A stretch of DNA of 64,000 nt. Origin: DASVWZ01 sp036392935 (lineage in GTDB: Bacteria; Acidobacteriota; Terriglobia; Terriglobales; Acidobacteriaceae). Shown piece by piece: positions 16,959 to 25,683 of the stretch. Below the pieces are notes generated by a model, which was not told the origin of the DNA, did no database searches, and was given only the letters and a program-made list of their open reading frames with translations. The translations under genes and the position numbers were made by a program. How positions within the stretch are numbered: position 1 is the first letter of the stretch; each line of letters starts with the position of its first letter. The stretch is taken from positions 1 to 64,000 of the forward strand of contig DASVWZ010000014.1 in the NCBI GenBank assembly GCA_036392935.1, read 5' to 3'.

Positions 16959-18103
16959 TCCCGGTATATGGCAGCCAGGTGGCCGGCCTGGTGATCGAGA
17001 GTGAACTTCTGCAGTACCATGTGGCGCGCGTTGGCTCCTAGCCGCAGGCGAAGCGGCGCGTCCTCGAGAATGCGCGTCAGGCCGCGGGCCAGTTCGGGCA
17101 CATCACCGGCAGGAACCAGCCAGCCGTTGCGATCGTGCTCAACAATCTCATCAATGCCTTGGCCTCTGCAGGCGATGACTGGTTTCGCGCAAGCCATGGC
17201 TTCGAGGTAGACGCATCCGAGGCCTTCATAGCGGCTGGGCAGTGCGAAGACTGAGCAACGGCGCATGGCGTCGGCGACTTGAGCGCGGCTCTGACGTCCC
17301 AGGAACCGCACATTCTCGGCGACGCCGAGCTGCCGTGTCAAATGCTGCAATGAAATTCGTTCGGGACCGTCACCGATGATTTCGCAGGTTAGACCCGGAA
17401 ATTGTGCGGTGACCACGGCAACAGCTCGCAAGAGAACATCGTGGCCTTTGATTGGGATCAGGTTGCCCACGCTGAGAATTGTTGGCTGGTTCGCTTCGCG
17501 ATGGTCACCATCATGATCAGGAGGACGGAATTTCTCGCAATCCACTCCGTTATAGACTACCGCGCTGTTCACCGGTGCACCGGCGATAGCCAGAATCTGA
17601 TCGCGAACCCTGCCGCTGATGCCAATTACGCGTGCGGCAGTTCGATAAACCGATTGAGCCACATTCTTACACCACCGCCCGGCCATGCCGGATACCTGTT
17701 GAGTGAAGCCAGCATCGAGGCCATGAACGGTCAGCACCCACGGAATCCCGAGCCGGCTGCTCAATAATTTTGCCGCGTGACCGCAAGGCAAAGCAGCATG
17801 GGCATGAATCAAATCAATTCGCTGAGAACGGTGCAGGCGCTGAATGGCGGAGACCAAGCTCGCATACAACAACGCACCTGACGACGGAAGCCCGAAGTTT
17901 CCGGGCAAGCAGGGATACCGCAACCATGCCGCGGGAAGGTTGGTGGGACTCGGCTTGGACGGCGCGCGATAAAACGGTTGGATGGCGATGACCGCCGAGT
18001 CTATGCCGAGATTTCGCAACGCGATGAGTGGCTCGGCGGCAAAGCAGCCCGCAGCATCGTCGGAAGCTGTTGGGTAAAACGGTGTAAGAGTCAGAACCCG
18101 CAT
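16946..18103 (-). CDS. GT4 glycosyltransferase
   Basis: The 385-residue protein starts MRVLTLTPFYPTASDDAAG, the usual opening of GT4 enzymes. It contains SVGNLIPIKGHDVLLRAV (phosphate-binding region) and ALPSRYEGLGCVYLEAMACA (E-x7-E donor site). It overlaps the next GT4 gene by 13 bp. A 125-bp gap separates it from the flippase gene upstream; this is the longest gap within the minus-strand EPS operon, so an internal promoter is possible, though I see no clear one. Specificity is unknown. Confidence 0.88.
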   Translation of the reverse strand: MRVLTLTPFYPTASDDAAGCFAAEPLIALRNLGIDSAVIAIQPFYRAPSKPSPTNLPAAWLRYPCLPGNFGLPSSGALLYASLVSAIQRLHRSQRIDLIHAHAALPCGHAAKLLSSRLGIPWVLTVHGLDAGFTQQVSGMAGRWCKNVAQSVYRTAARVIGISGRVRDQILAIAGAPVNSAVVYNGVDCEKFRPPDHDGDHREANQPTILSVGNLIPIKGHDVLLRAVAVVTAQFPGLTCEIIGDGPERISLQHLTRQLGVAENVRFLGRQSRAQVADAMRRCSVFALPSRYEGLGCVYLEAMACAKPVIACRGQGIDEIVEHDRNGWLVPAGDVPELARGLTRILEDAPLRLRLGANARHMVLQKFTLDHQAGHLAAIYRECAA

Positions 18104-18228
18104 TGGAACGCAGTGCTCCTACTCAAAAGAACCACATCAGAGAAGTGCGGAACAATGGTTATCTTGGTTCTGATGAGCTTCTGAGCAAGGGTGACCGCGC
18201 TCGACTGTGGATAATCCGCCAGCGCTGC

Positions 18229-19641
18229 TTACGCTGGCCGAAGGTGGCGCGAAAACCACTTACGCGCGTACCAACCGCAGGTTGCTACATAGATCAAAAC
18301 TCCACCGCAGATCAACCATGGCAGCGGCACCAGATAGACGCTTGCCACCCGCACGAAGATTGCCATGAAGGCCGCGGACGCCAGCGCCGCGCCAATCATC
18401 GGATTTCGCCAGAGATCATGTAGTTCTCGAGGCAGCATGGCAAATGCGATCGTCGCCACCACTAATTCCGCAAGAACGAATGCAACGCCGGCGCCGGTTA
18501 ATCCGAACGCGGGGATCAGCACCAGATAGAAAACAATTCCGCTTATCGCTCCTCCGATGGTGGCTGCGAAGTAGGCACGATGACGTCCCAAGGCGTAAAG
18601 AACGGTGCCCGCCCACAGCGATGCGGCCGATGCGGTGACGACATAGGGCGACAACCATTTGACCAGCGCGACTGCCGGCAAGAAACTTGCGCCCAGCACC
18701 CAGGGAACCAATCGGTCGGCGGTGGCGAACAATCCAAAACTGATGGGGATGGCAACAGCCGCGGTAGCAGCCAGGACTTGGCGCGTGGTCCGCTTCAGGA
18801 CCGGCAACGAGTGCGAATCGAGCGCCAGGCGCGGCATAAGGACATGGATAATTGTGGTGATGAAACCGCACAGCAGATCGACCAAACGAGTGGCGGCGGC
18901 GTAGAGACCCAAGGCATAGTCGCCGAGAAACCATCGAACCAGAACGTGACCCGAGCGATGATATACATTCGACATGAGCGACGAGCCGGCATAGTGAAAG
19001 CTCGGCACGAGAATCTGGCGCCATCGCGCTGGCCTCAGTTTGAGCCGAACCGCGAGGCCAAGGCGGAAGAGCATAATCCAGCCCGCGATGGCGGCGAGCA
19101 GCGATGAACCCAGGATTGCGACGGGAATCCAAACTACGTCAGAAGGATGACGAACCGTGAGAAAAATGACGGCAGCGTAGAAAATTTGCTGAACCACGCT
19201 CAGTAGTGACCGGACATGAAAAGATTCGAGCGCTGTCAAAAAATGGTCGGCGGAGACGAGGTTCACGAAGAGCAATCCGATCCCAAAAAGACGCAACAGT
19301 AAAGCCACGTCAGTGCGTGGCTCCCAATGGGCCACTGCAAGAACCACAACCACACCGAGCCCGGCCCCACAGGCCCGAAGCACGAAGTAATCGGCAAGCA
19401 AATCGGTCGCCTCAAGGCGATGAGCAGCCACATGGCGCGTGATGAACGTCGTGATGCCGGGATCGGCGATTAAATCAAGTACTGCGCAGACCGCAACGAC
19501 GTAGCTCCATAAGCCGTATGTCTTGACACCGAGGACGCGCACCAGATAGGGAAACGTTAACGAAGTGATCAGGATGCCCGCCGCTCGCGCCGCAGTTGCG
19601 GAGAACAAGAAAGCTCCGTAGCGGGCAAGGCTGTTTTTCAC
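18229..19641 (-). CDS. wzx: Oligosaccharide flippase (Wzx-type, MATE/polysaccharide transporter superfamily)
   Basis: This encodes a 470-residue protein with about 12-14 hydrophobic helices and no large soluble domain. The opening SLARYGAFLFSATAARAAGI and the segment TFPYLVRVLGVKTYGLW are typical of Wzx/RfbX flippases, which move undecaprenyl-linked repeat units across the inner membrane. The GTG start at 19641 overlaps the TGA of the upstream GT4 gene (GTGA). With Wza, Wzz/BY-kinase and a polymerase in the same locus it completes a Wzx/Wzy-dependent pathway. Confidence 0.88.
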   Translation of the reverse strand: MKNSLARYGAFLFSATAARAAGILITSLTFPYLVRVLGVKTYGLWSYVVAVCAVLDLIADPGITTFITRHVAAHRLEATDLLADYFVLRACGAGLGVVVVLAVAHWEPRTDVALLLRLFGIGLLFVNLVSADHFLTALESFHVRSLLSVVQQIFYAAVIFLTVRHPSDVVWIPVAILGSSLLAAIAGWIMLFRLGLAVRLKLRPARWRQILVPSFHYAGSSLMSNVYHRSGHVLVRWFLGDYALGLYAAATRLVDLLCGFITTIIHVLMPRLALDSHSLPVLKRTTRQVLAATAAVAIPISFGLFATADRLVPWVLGASFLPAVALVKWLSPYVVTASAASLWAGTVLYALGRHRAYFAATIGGAISGIVFYLVLIPAFGLTGAGVAFVLAELVVATIAFAMLPRELHDLWRNPMIGAALASAAFMAIFVRVASVYLVPLPWLICGGVLIYVATCGWYARKWFSRHLRPA

Positions 19642-20765
19642 GCTGACCTCGCGATGGTGGTGCCCGTAGCCTCAGTGGCCCGCCCCAATTGTGGCAAGCG
19701 CCTTCGAGTGGCTGCGGCACGCTGCAGCGCATCCGCCCACTTATTGGCGGCAGAGTTCCAATCAAAGCGGTGCGACAATTCGACTGCCGCCGCGGACATT
19801 CTGCAGCGCTGCTCGCGATTGATCAGCAGCTGATCTAAGTGCCGTGACAATTCCTGATCGGAACTGGCGAGAAATCCGTTGTGCTGATGGGCGACAGACT
19901 CCGGCTCATAAAGCTTCATAGCGACCGCGGGCAAACCACAGGCCGCAGCCTGCAGCAAGACTTGCGGATGACCCTCCAGCACACTGGGAAAGAAAAACAC
20001 GTCCGCGCTACGCATTTCTTCGCCGAGCTGTTTCGATGTGAGATGCCCGAGAAAACGCACGTTGCGGCAACCGTGCTCCGCGGCCCATTGACGGCACTGC
20101 GGCTCGGTCTCTCCGGTTCCAGCGAGGCGGAATTCGACCTCCGGCCAGCGCACAGCCTGTTGCACAACAAGCTCAACCCGCTTGTAGGAGCGGAACGAGC
20201 CGGCGTACAACACGACCGAGGTCTTTCGATCGGCCCTGCCTGCCGGCGGGAAAAAATATCTGCTGTCAACGCCATCATGAATAACCGGAGCTTCGATTCC
20301 GAAGCGGTGCCGCACAGTTCGCGCGACAAAATCCGAGTTGGCGTAAACGGCGTCGGCTTCGCGAACCGCCCGGGCAGGGATGCCGACAGCGGTGCAATCG
20401 GTCACCATGCTCACGACGTAGCTCACCAGCCTAGAGGGCAGATGAAAGCGCCGCCGGAGATCGAAAAAGGCGCGATCGAGCGGCCCGTACCGAGGAAAGA
20501 AATAAACATCGGGCGGGGGAAAAACGCAATGGCGAAGCAGCCGGAGCGTGTTGCCACGAGCTGTCCACCTGACCAGCCGAGTATTCGGACGGTCAGCAAT
20601 TCGCGGGTCGGGCGCGCCCTCGCAGATCATGGTCACGTGAAATCGTTCGGCGGGCCATCGGCTCACGAGCTCTTTCACCGTCAAATTCTGCGCATTGGTG
20701 TCTGATTCGTCCGCGAATGACGGGGTCAAGATTCTAACCGGCTGGTTTGTGGCGTTTGAACTCAT
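19638..20765 (-). CDS. GT4 glycosyltransferase
   Basis: This 375-residue GT-B protein starts with ATG at 20765, six bases after the preceding gene. Its visible features are the donor-side segments VVLYAGSFRSYKRVELVVQQ and FFFPSVLEGHPQVLLQAAAC and the acceptor-side RILTPSFADESDTNAQN. The E-x7-E motif is replaced by EGHPQVLLQ, with Gln at the second position. That is tolerated in some GT4 enzymes. It overlaps the flippase by four bases. It probably acts on the lipid-linked repeat unit; the donor is unknown. Confidence 0.85.
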   Translation of the reverse strand: MSSNATNQPVRILTPSFADESDTNAQNLTVKELVSRWPAERFHVTMICEGAPDPRIADRPNTRLVRWTARGNTLRLLRHCVFPPPDVYFFPRYGPLDRAFFDLRRRFHLPSRLVSYVVSMVTDCTAVGIPARAVREADAVYANSDFVARTVRHRFGIEAPVIHDGVDSRYFFPPAGRADRKTSVVLYAGSFRSYKRVELVVQQAVRWPEVEFRLAGTGETEPQCRQWAAEHGCRNVRFLGHLTSKQLGEEMRSADVFFFPSVLEGHPQVLLQAAACGLPAVAMKLYEPESVAHQHNGFLASSDQELSRHLDQLLINREQRCRMSAAAVELSHRFDWNSAANKWADALQRAAATRRRLPQLGRATEATGTTIARSA

Positions 20766-20771
20766 TATGCT

Positions 20772-22508
20772 TTACGGATGTGTCATCGCAAATTGTTCGC
20801 CGTGCGTTACCTGGGCTGGAAGGAGCAACTCATCCAGTTCCTGTGCCGTTAGTAGAGCCCAAACCGGATTATTTCTCGTGTGCCGACCGTGCGCGTTCAA
20901 TTTCGCGGGGATTTCGTCAATGTCCTCAATCGCGTTCAACTGTTCGCCAATATCGAACTTTACATATTGCTGCTGGTAGCCGGAATGAGTGTCGCGCAAC
21001 CAGCCGCAGAAAAATACCGGGATGCCTAATTCTGCGCATTGCAACGCGGTGGTGGATTGCACAGTCAATGCCAGCCGCGTGTTTTGCCAAAGTTCGGGTG
21101 TCGGGGGACCGGGAATGATGATGACGTGGTTTGCGTCTTGCGGCAGAAAGCGCATCAGTCTGCGACGATGCTCTCGTACGCTTTCAAAAGGATGGATTTT
21201 CAGGATTAGCTGCAGATCCAGCTTTTTTGCCAACAAGTGAAGTTGGGGCAGTAATTCTGAATAGATGCTGTCACTCCGCCAGCCCCACGCCGAGTACGGC
21301 TCGCTGAAGAAGACAAGCCAAGGCCGGCGTTCGATAGGAACAGTGTCCCCGGTTTCGAATCCGTGAGCTTTCCCGCTCCCGTAGGCGATCTTATTCTCCG
21401 GCACCTGACACAGCGCTCGCATGTAATCGCGTTCGAGTTGGCTTTTAGCAATGCAGGCGTCTAGCGGCACCGTCTTGATGGCCATGAAGTAGTCAAGAGC
21501 TCCGTGATGACAGGCAACGGTGGGAAGGCCGGCGGCGTGCGCTAGATCGAGGGGGATGCGCGTCGGAGGGTTTGAATCGTCCGTCGACAGACACGCTGCA
21601 ATGTTGTGGTTGTCAAAAATTTGCTGCCACGCGTTTCGATACGAGGTTCCCCAACGCAAGAGGGACGGCATTTTGTCGAGAATTCCGGCTGCATCGGCAA
21701 CTTCCCATTCCTTGCTTTGCCGGACAAGATAATTCCGTAATGATTGCCATCGCTTCAGCAGCTGTGGAACATCATCATGCTTGCGAGCTGGGGAAATCAT
21801 AGCCAGCGATTGGGCACCGACGTTAGCCGGAAGATCAGCGAGTTTCCCACTGGTCCGCGTATATACCAGCAAGAATTTCCTCTCGGGAAGCTGAGCAGCG
21901 AAATCGACAGCTGTCCGCGAGGCATTGTGGTATGCGGAGGGAAGGAGAATGACAGGCTCATCGGATTCCTTTCGGCGGACACGGTCCTGCCAAAGTCCGT
22001 TCAGGCCGAGCTTGTCTTCAATGACCTGCAGCAGTTGATGTGCATCCAGGCTAAAAGCGGCCTGCCGAAGTCGACCGACCTTCCGGCGCCAGTTGCCCGC
22101 AGTGCCTTCAGCAACTCTAAGTTCTTTACCGCACAGATGAGCGATCGCCTGGGCGATCATGTCGCCGCGGGTGGCTTCCAGTTCGCAGCGCGGACCCAAT
22201 CGCTGGGCGAGGCGCATGGCTGGCGACAGACGCAAGAGATCGGGAACCAGTTCCAAACTCAGGATGTTCCACCAATCTATGCTCCCGGAATCGATCAGTT
22301 GATTGGAACCCAGTTGGACCAGGCGGCGAATAAGGTAGAGATCTTCGATCTCATGCGTGAAATCAAAAAGGCTGAAAACTTCACCCTCGGTCGATTGTTT
22401 CCAACGCTGGTACCAACTTTTTGGCGCTCGGCCCAGATCAATCACCAGATCCCCGGACCCACAAGTACGCGGCAAATCATCTTCGGGATGGACGAGCAAT
22501 GCTTTCAT
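20772..22508 (-). CDS. Unrecognised EPS-locus protein, GT-B-like C-terminal half
   Basis: The 578-residue product starts at an ATG sharing ATGA with the stop of the upstream acyltransferase gene, so it is part of the operon. I do not recognise the family. The C-terminal half has the layout of capsule-type GT-B enzymes (KpsS/LipB, CDP-glycerol glycerophosphotransferase-like). Examples are VACHHGALDYFMAIK, the HPF motif in LILKIHPFESVREHRRRL, and a Ser-Thr-Thr donor-site segment LALTVQSTTALQCAELGIPV. The N-terminal 250 residues look helical and show no clear relative. It has no signal peptide or membrane span. A transferase role on the polysaccharide is the best guess. Confidence 0.6.
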   Translation of the reverse strand: MKALLVHPEDDLPRTCGSGDLVIDLGRAPKSWYQRWKQSTEGEVFSLFDFTHEIEDLYLIRRLVQLGSNQLIDSGSIDWWNILSLELVPDLLRLSPAMRLAQRLGPRCELEATRGDMIAQAIAHLCGKELRVAEGTAGNWRRKVGRLRQAAFSLDAHQLLQVIEDKLGLNGLWQDRVRRKESDEPVILLPSAYHNASRTAVDFAAQLPERKFLLVYTRTSGKLADLPANVGAQSLAMISPARKHDDVPQLLKRWQSLRNYLVRQSKEWEVADAAGILDKMPSLLRWGTSYRNAWQQIFDNHNIAACLSTDDSNPPTRIPLDLAHAAGLPTVACHHGALDYFMAIKTVPLDACIAKSQLERDYMRALCQVPENKIAYGSGKAHGFETGDTVPIERRPWLVFFSEPYSAWGWRSDSIYSELLPQLHLLAKKLDLQLILKIHPFESVREHRRRLMRFLPQDANHVIIIPGPPTPELWQNTRLALTVQSTTALQCAELGIPVFFCGWLRDTHSGYQQQYVKFDIGEQLNAIEDIDEIPAKLNAHGRHTRNNPVWALLTAQELDELLLPAQVTHGEQFAMTHP

Positions 22509-23626
22509 GCCCGTGCGGCCCCGGTAATGGTTCTCCCCAACAACCGGCGCACGCAGTGCTCCAGCGCGGGCATCGATTTGATGGCGGATGCTGCCTGAAA
22601 CCGCAACCGGCCGCGAACGTGGTGGGCGAGCGAAGTGGTCAAGGTAACGTAGGTGGTTTCGCTGTATGCGTTGGCGAAACGGTGTTTGTATTCTTCATCG
22701 CCGAGGCCCAGTTCCACGCGTTCCACCGACAGATCGTCGCACGCGTCTTGGACTATTCGTCCCAAGAGGCAGAGGCCGGGATTGTATTGGGAAAAACGGC
22801 TATCAAACGCCGGCTGGTAATAAAACCAGCTTCTGTGGAAGCGAAATCCATAAGCCCATGCGATTGGCTGCTGGTTGAGCGTCAATTGGGAAAATGCCAC
22901 GGAACATTGCTGCGACAAGAGTTGCGCCAATTCGAGCAGAAAATTCCAGCGCTCGGGTGCCGCGAGGTTGCTGGTGCGTCCCATGCTGTAAAAGCGTTGC
23001 AGATGGGCATCGCGAAAAGCCGGCAAAGAGTCAGAAATCTCGCGCCAATCGGATAGATGGCGTATTTCGACTGCGCCTGCCCGCGCCATGGCGCTCATTC
23101 CCTGGCGAATCGTTTTTTTCGTGCGAGTAGCATGCTTGATGTGACTGCGGCCTTCCGAAACAGTGAGGTCGACCTTCCCACAGCGGAATGCCGGCCGGGC
23201 AAAATGCGACGAGCCTTGCGGGCCAGACAAATCCTTAAGCGCCCAACCAGTACACGAGGCTACGGGCAGGTTGGGCAACACCAGATGCGGAGCGAATTCC
23301 TGGAGCTTCCGTAAGACCAAGCCGACAAACTCAGACCGGCGCTCGGGAGCGGAGACGAAGTCGCAATAATCGGCGGTGTTGCCCGCCAGGAAGGAAAGCG
23401 TGTGCTGCTGCTCATCTAAGGTGAGGGACGCAACTCCGGCCAGTTTGCCGCCATCGTAGCCGAGAACCAGCAGAGGCCTTACCGAAGCCGCATATCCATG
23501 GCTCAATGCGAGCGCCCACTCGTAGGTGTAGAAAACCTCGGGCGATTCCATGCCAAGAACAAGATCGTTCCATCCTCGCCGCAATTCCTCGTTTTCGGGT
23601 ATCTCGTGATGTACGCTCAGGCGCAA
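22505..23626 (-). CDS. CelD/BcsL-type GNAT acyltransferase
   Basis: This 373-residue protein fits the GNAT family of double-domain transferases found in EPS clusters (CelD/FemAB-like, acetyltransf_6). Its segments include EVFYTYEWALALSHGY, WAYGFRFHRSWFYYQPAFD and YNPGLCLLGRIVQDACDD, which precede the acyl-CoA or aminoacyl binding part. The start is TTG at 23626, supported by AAGGA eight bases upstream. No ATG or GTG lies nearby in frame. It probably acylates an amino sugar or hydroxyl of the repeat unit. It overlaps the next gene by four bases. Confidence 0.8.
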   Translation of the reverse strand: MRLSVHHEIPENEELRRGWNDLVLGMESPEVFYTYEWALALSHGYAASVRPLLVLGYDGGKLAGVASLTLDEQQHTLSFLAGNTADYCDFVSAPERRSEFVGLVLRKLQEFAPHLVLPNLPVASCTGWALKDLSGPQGSSHFARPAFRCGKVDLTVSEGRSHIKHATRTKKTIRQGMSAMARAGAVEIRHLSDWREISDSLPAFRDAHLQRFYSMGRTSNLAAPERWNFLLELAQLLSQQCSVAFSQLTLNQQPIAWAYGFRFHRSWFYYQPAFDSRFSQYNPGLCLLGRIVQDACDDLSVERVELGLGDEEYKHRFANAYSETTYVTLTTSLAHHVRGRLRFQAASAIKSMPALEHCVRRLLGRTITGAARA

Positions 23627-23652
23627 TGCGGATTTCCTTTCACCAAAAATGA

Positions 23653-24720
23653 TTATGCGAATTTGGCCTGCAACCCATGCAAAGCTGTCTTTAACGATGA
23701 ATGAAAGCCCGATATCCTCGCCTCCAGTTCAGGAAGGCTGGTATCTGCGGTAAGGTGGACCCTTGGCAGAGCGAACCTGGATTGAGCAGCCGCAGGCGAT
23801 ATTTCCGAATTCATAAAAGCGCAGGTGAAGCCGCACTGTTCGGCGAGCGCCAACTCCCTTCTCGAGACCGAACCAGCGTCACCAAACGGATAAGCAAGCG
23901 CCCAGACCTCGCGACCCAGGATTGTTTCGAGTTGTGAGCGATTCTCAGCCATTTCGCGTTTGGCCAATTCCGTGCTCAAGCGCGACAACTTGGGATGCGA
24001 ATCCGTATGCGCGCCAATCGCCATGCCCGCGTCTGCCAACTGCCTCACCTCGTTCTGGTTCAGCGTCCAAAACCGCTCGTACCAACCAGAGTCGGCCGAA
24101 TACGGAAGGCCGTAATGCCCTAATTGCCGCGAGATCTCGCCAATCAGGTTCTCGCGTTCCTCTCGACCAAACATAGACAGTCTCTCGACCAACACGGGCC
24201 ACGAACTCCGCAGGGCTACTTTGCGGGTAGCATGAAACGCACCGATCTCAGGTAGAGTGATCGCAACCTGGTTATTGGCTCCAAGAAGCTGAAGGTGCAA
24301 TTGTTCGTGCCATAACATCGCCTCTTGCCCCGGTTGTGCGACCTGGGTAACAAAAAACAGACACTTAAGGTGCTCTCCCCACAGAATCGGCAACATTGCC
24401 GTGACATTGTTCTTGAGCCCGTCGTCGCACGTTATAAGCACGGCACGCGCTGGCAAGCTGCGTTTACCCTGGCAGTGATCCCGAAAATCATCGGGCGAGA
24501 TGATCTGGTAGTGCGTCTTCAAGAAACGTAGCTGATCGCGAAACTGATCTGCCGTGACCAGGTTGCCGTCGAGATGGGAGCCGATAGGTTGATATCCCTC
24601 CGGCAAAACTCCGTGATAGGTGAGAACGATCGGGCCCGCACCGTTACGGCTCCGCAGATATCCCATGCGTGAGAGACCCGGATACACAACGCGTTTCAGC
24701 AACGGACTAACGACTTTCAT
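23653..24720 (-). CDS. Polysaccharide deacetylase (NodB homology, CE4)
   Basis: The 355-residue protein has the NodB catalytic signatures. LITCDDGLKNN holds the Asp-Asp pair, GAHTDSHPKLS holds the HxxxH metal ligands, and VWALAYPFGDAG holds the later motif. CE4 enzymes remove N-acetyl (or O-acetyl) groups from sugars. No clear signal peptide is present, so it may act in the cytoplasm or through a non-classical signal. The ATG at 24720 is preferred; a GTG two codons upstream is possible. It is close to SpsF and the GNAT gene, so de-acetylation followed by re-acylation of an amino sugar is possible (inferred). Confidence 0.86.
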   Translation of the reverse strand: MKVVSPLLKRVVYPGLSRMGYLRSRNGAGPIVLTYHGVLPEGYQPIGSHLDGNLVTADQFRDQLRFLKTHYQIISPDDFRDHCQGKRSLPARAVLITCDDGLKNNVTAMLPILWGEHLKCLFFVTQVAQPGQEAMLWHEQLHLQLLGANNQVAITLPEIGAFHATRKVALRSSWPVLVERLSMFGREERENLIGEISRQLGHYGLPYSADSGWYERFWTLNQNEVRQLADAGMAIGAHTDSHPKLSRLSTELAKREMAENRSQLETILGREVWALAYPFGDAGSVSRRELALAEQCGFTCAFMNSEISPAAAQSRFALPRVHLTADTSLPELEARISGFHSSLKTALHGLQAKFA

Positions 24721-24760
24721 ACACACATCCGGCGACCTGTCAAAACCACTTCCCGATCCT

Positions 24761-25492
24761 TCAACCTTCGCACAATGCTTTTTGACGAATATGTCGGTTC
24801 AATTCGAGCAACTCCGGCTGCCGCTCCAACAGGTGCAGCACATCCCTCCACCCAAATTCATCGAGCCTGCTCATTCGCTCATACACCGCCCGAATGAACG
24901 CCAGATCCTCGGGCGTATCGAGCGTCCAACGAAGTTCGCCGTGTTCCTCGCCGCTGCGAACCCGTGCAATGCGGAACAGTTCGGAGTTTTGGTAGATGTA
25001 CGGTGTGACGTGGGATCGCTGATAGAACACAGTCGCTTGCTGCCAGGAACTGTATAACGCGCGCAAGGTCATCACTTCAACGTCCAAACCGCGAGGATAA
25101 GTTCGATCGAGCGCGTTGCTTGCGTAGTCGACGCGTACATTAAGGAAACATTCGATCGTCCGGTCAACGATTTCGGAATCAATCAGCGGGCAATCGGAGC
25201 AGATACGGACAATCGCATCCGCGGAGAATTGCCTTGCGGCCCAATAGTAGCGATCGAGAACGTCGTCTTCGCTGCCCCGGAAAACTTCGACGCCGAGCCG
25301 CTGGCATTCGCCGACAAGAATGTCATCGGCAGCGTGAACCGTGGTGGCGACAACCACCTCTCCGGCAAGCCGCGATCGCCTCACGCGATCAAAGACCCGC
25401 GCCAAGACACTCTTCCCGCACACTTCGAGCATCACCTTGCCCGGCAGCCGCGTACTGCCCATCCTGGCTTGAATGATCGTGACAATCTTCAT
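24761..25492 (-). CDS. spsF: SpsF/NeuA-like cytidylyltransferase family protein
   Basis: The 243-residue protein begins with IVTIIQARMGSTRLPGKVM, the nucleotide-binding signature of the SpsF/CMP-NeuAc synthetase-like family. The segment VEVFRGSEDDVLDRYY is also typical. It contains ICSDCPLIDSEIVDR and LRWTLDTPEDLAFI, the metal- and substrate-binding segments. The ATG at 25492 is chosen because homology starts there; the reading frame continues 15 codons upstream. It is the first gene of the minus-strand EPS operon. It probably activates a sugar or sugar acid with CTP; the substrate cannot be named. Confidence 0.82.
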   Translation of the reverse strand: MKIVTIIQARMGSTRLPGKVMLEVCGKSVLARVFDRVRRSRLAGEVVVATTVHAADDILVGECQRLGVEVFRGSEDDVLDRYYWAARQFSADAIVRICSDCPLIDSEIVDRTIECFLNVRVDYASNALDRTYPRGLDVEVMTLRALYSSWQQATVFYQRSHVTPYIYQNSELFRIARVRSGEEHGELRWTLDTPEDLAFIRAVYERMSRLDEFGWRDVLHLLERQPELLELNRHIRQKALCEG

Positions 25493-25670
25493 ATCTTCAA
25501 CGCACCCACGCCAGTGTGCATGCAAGACATTCTTCACCCCGAAGTATAAGTGCCGCGCGCGTGGATTACTCCATAGGGAACCCTCGTTATCACTAGCGAA
25601 CTAACAAAATGGATAGATCATCGTTCGCGCCGGTGCGATGCTAGCTAAGGGATTTGTGCGCCGTGGCGCG

Positions 25671-25683
25671 AGGAGAATACATG
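25671..25683 (+). promoter_or_regulatory. Ribosome binding site deciding the wzz/BY-kinase start
   Basis: AGGAG at 25671-25675 lies five bases before the ATG at 25681. This selects that ATG over the GTG at 25654, which lacks a comparable site. Confidence 0.7.

Noticed and set aside
18219..18237. Hairpin CCAGCG...CGCTGG at the flippase stop as a terminator
   Set aside because: No T-run follows on either strand, and the operon seems to continue.
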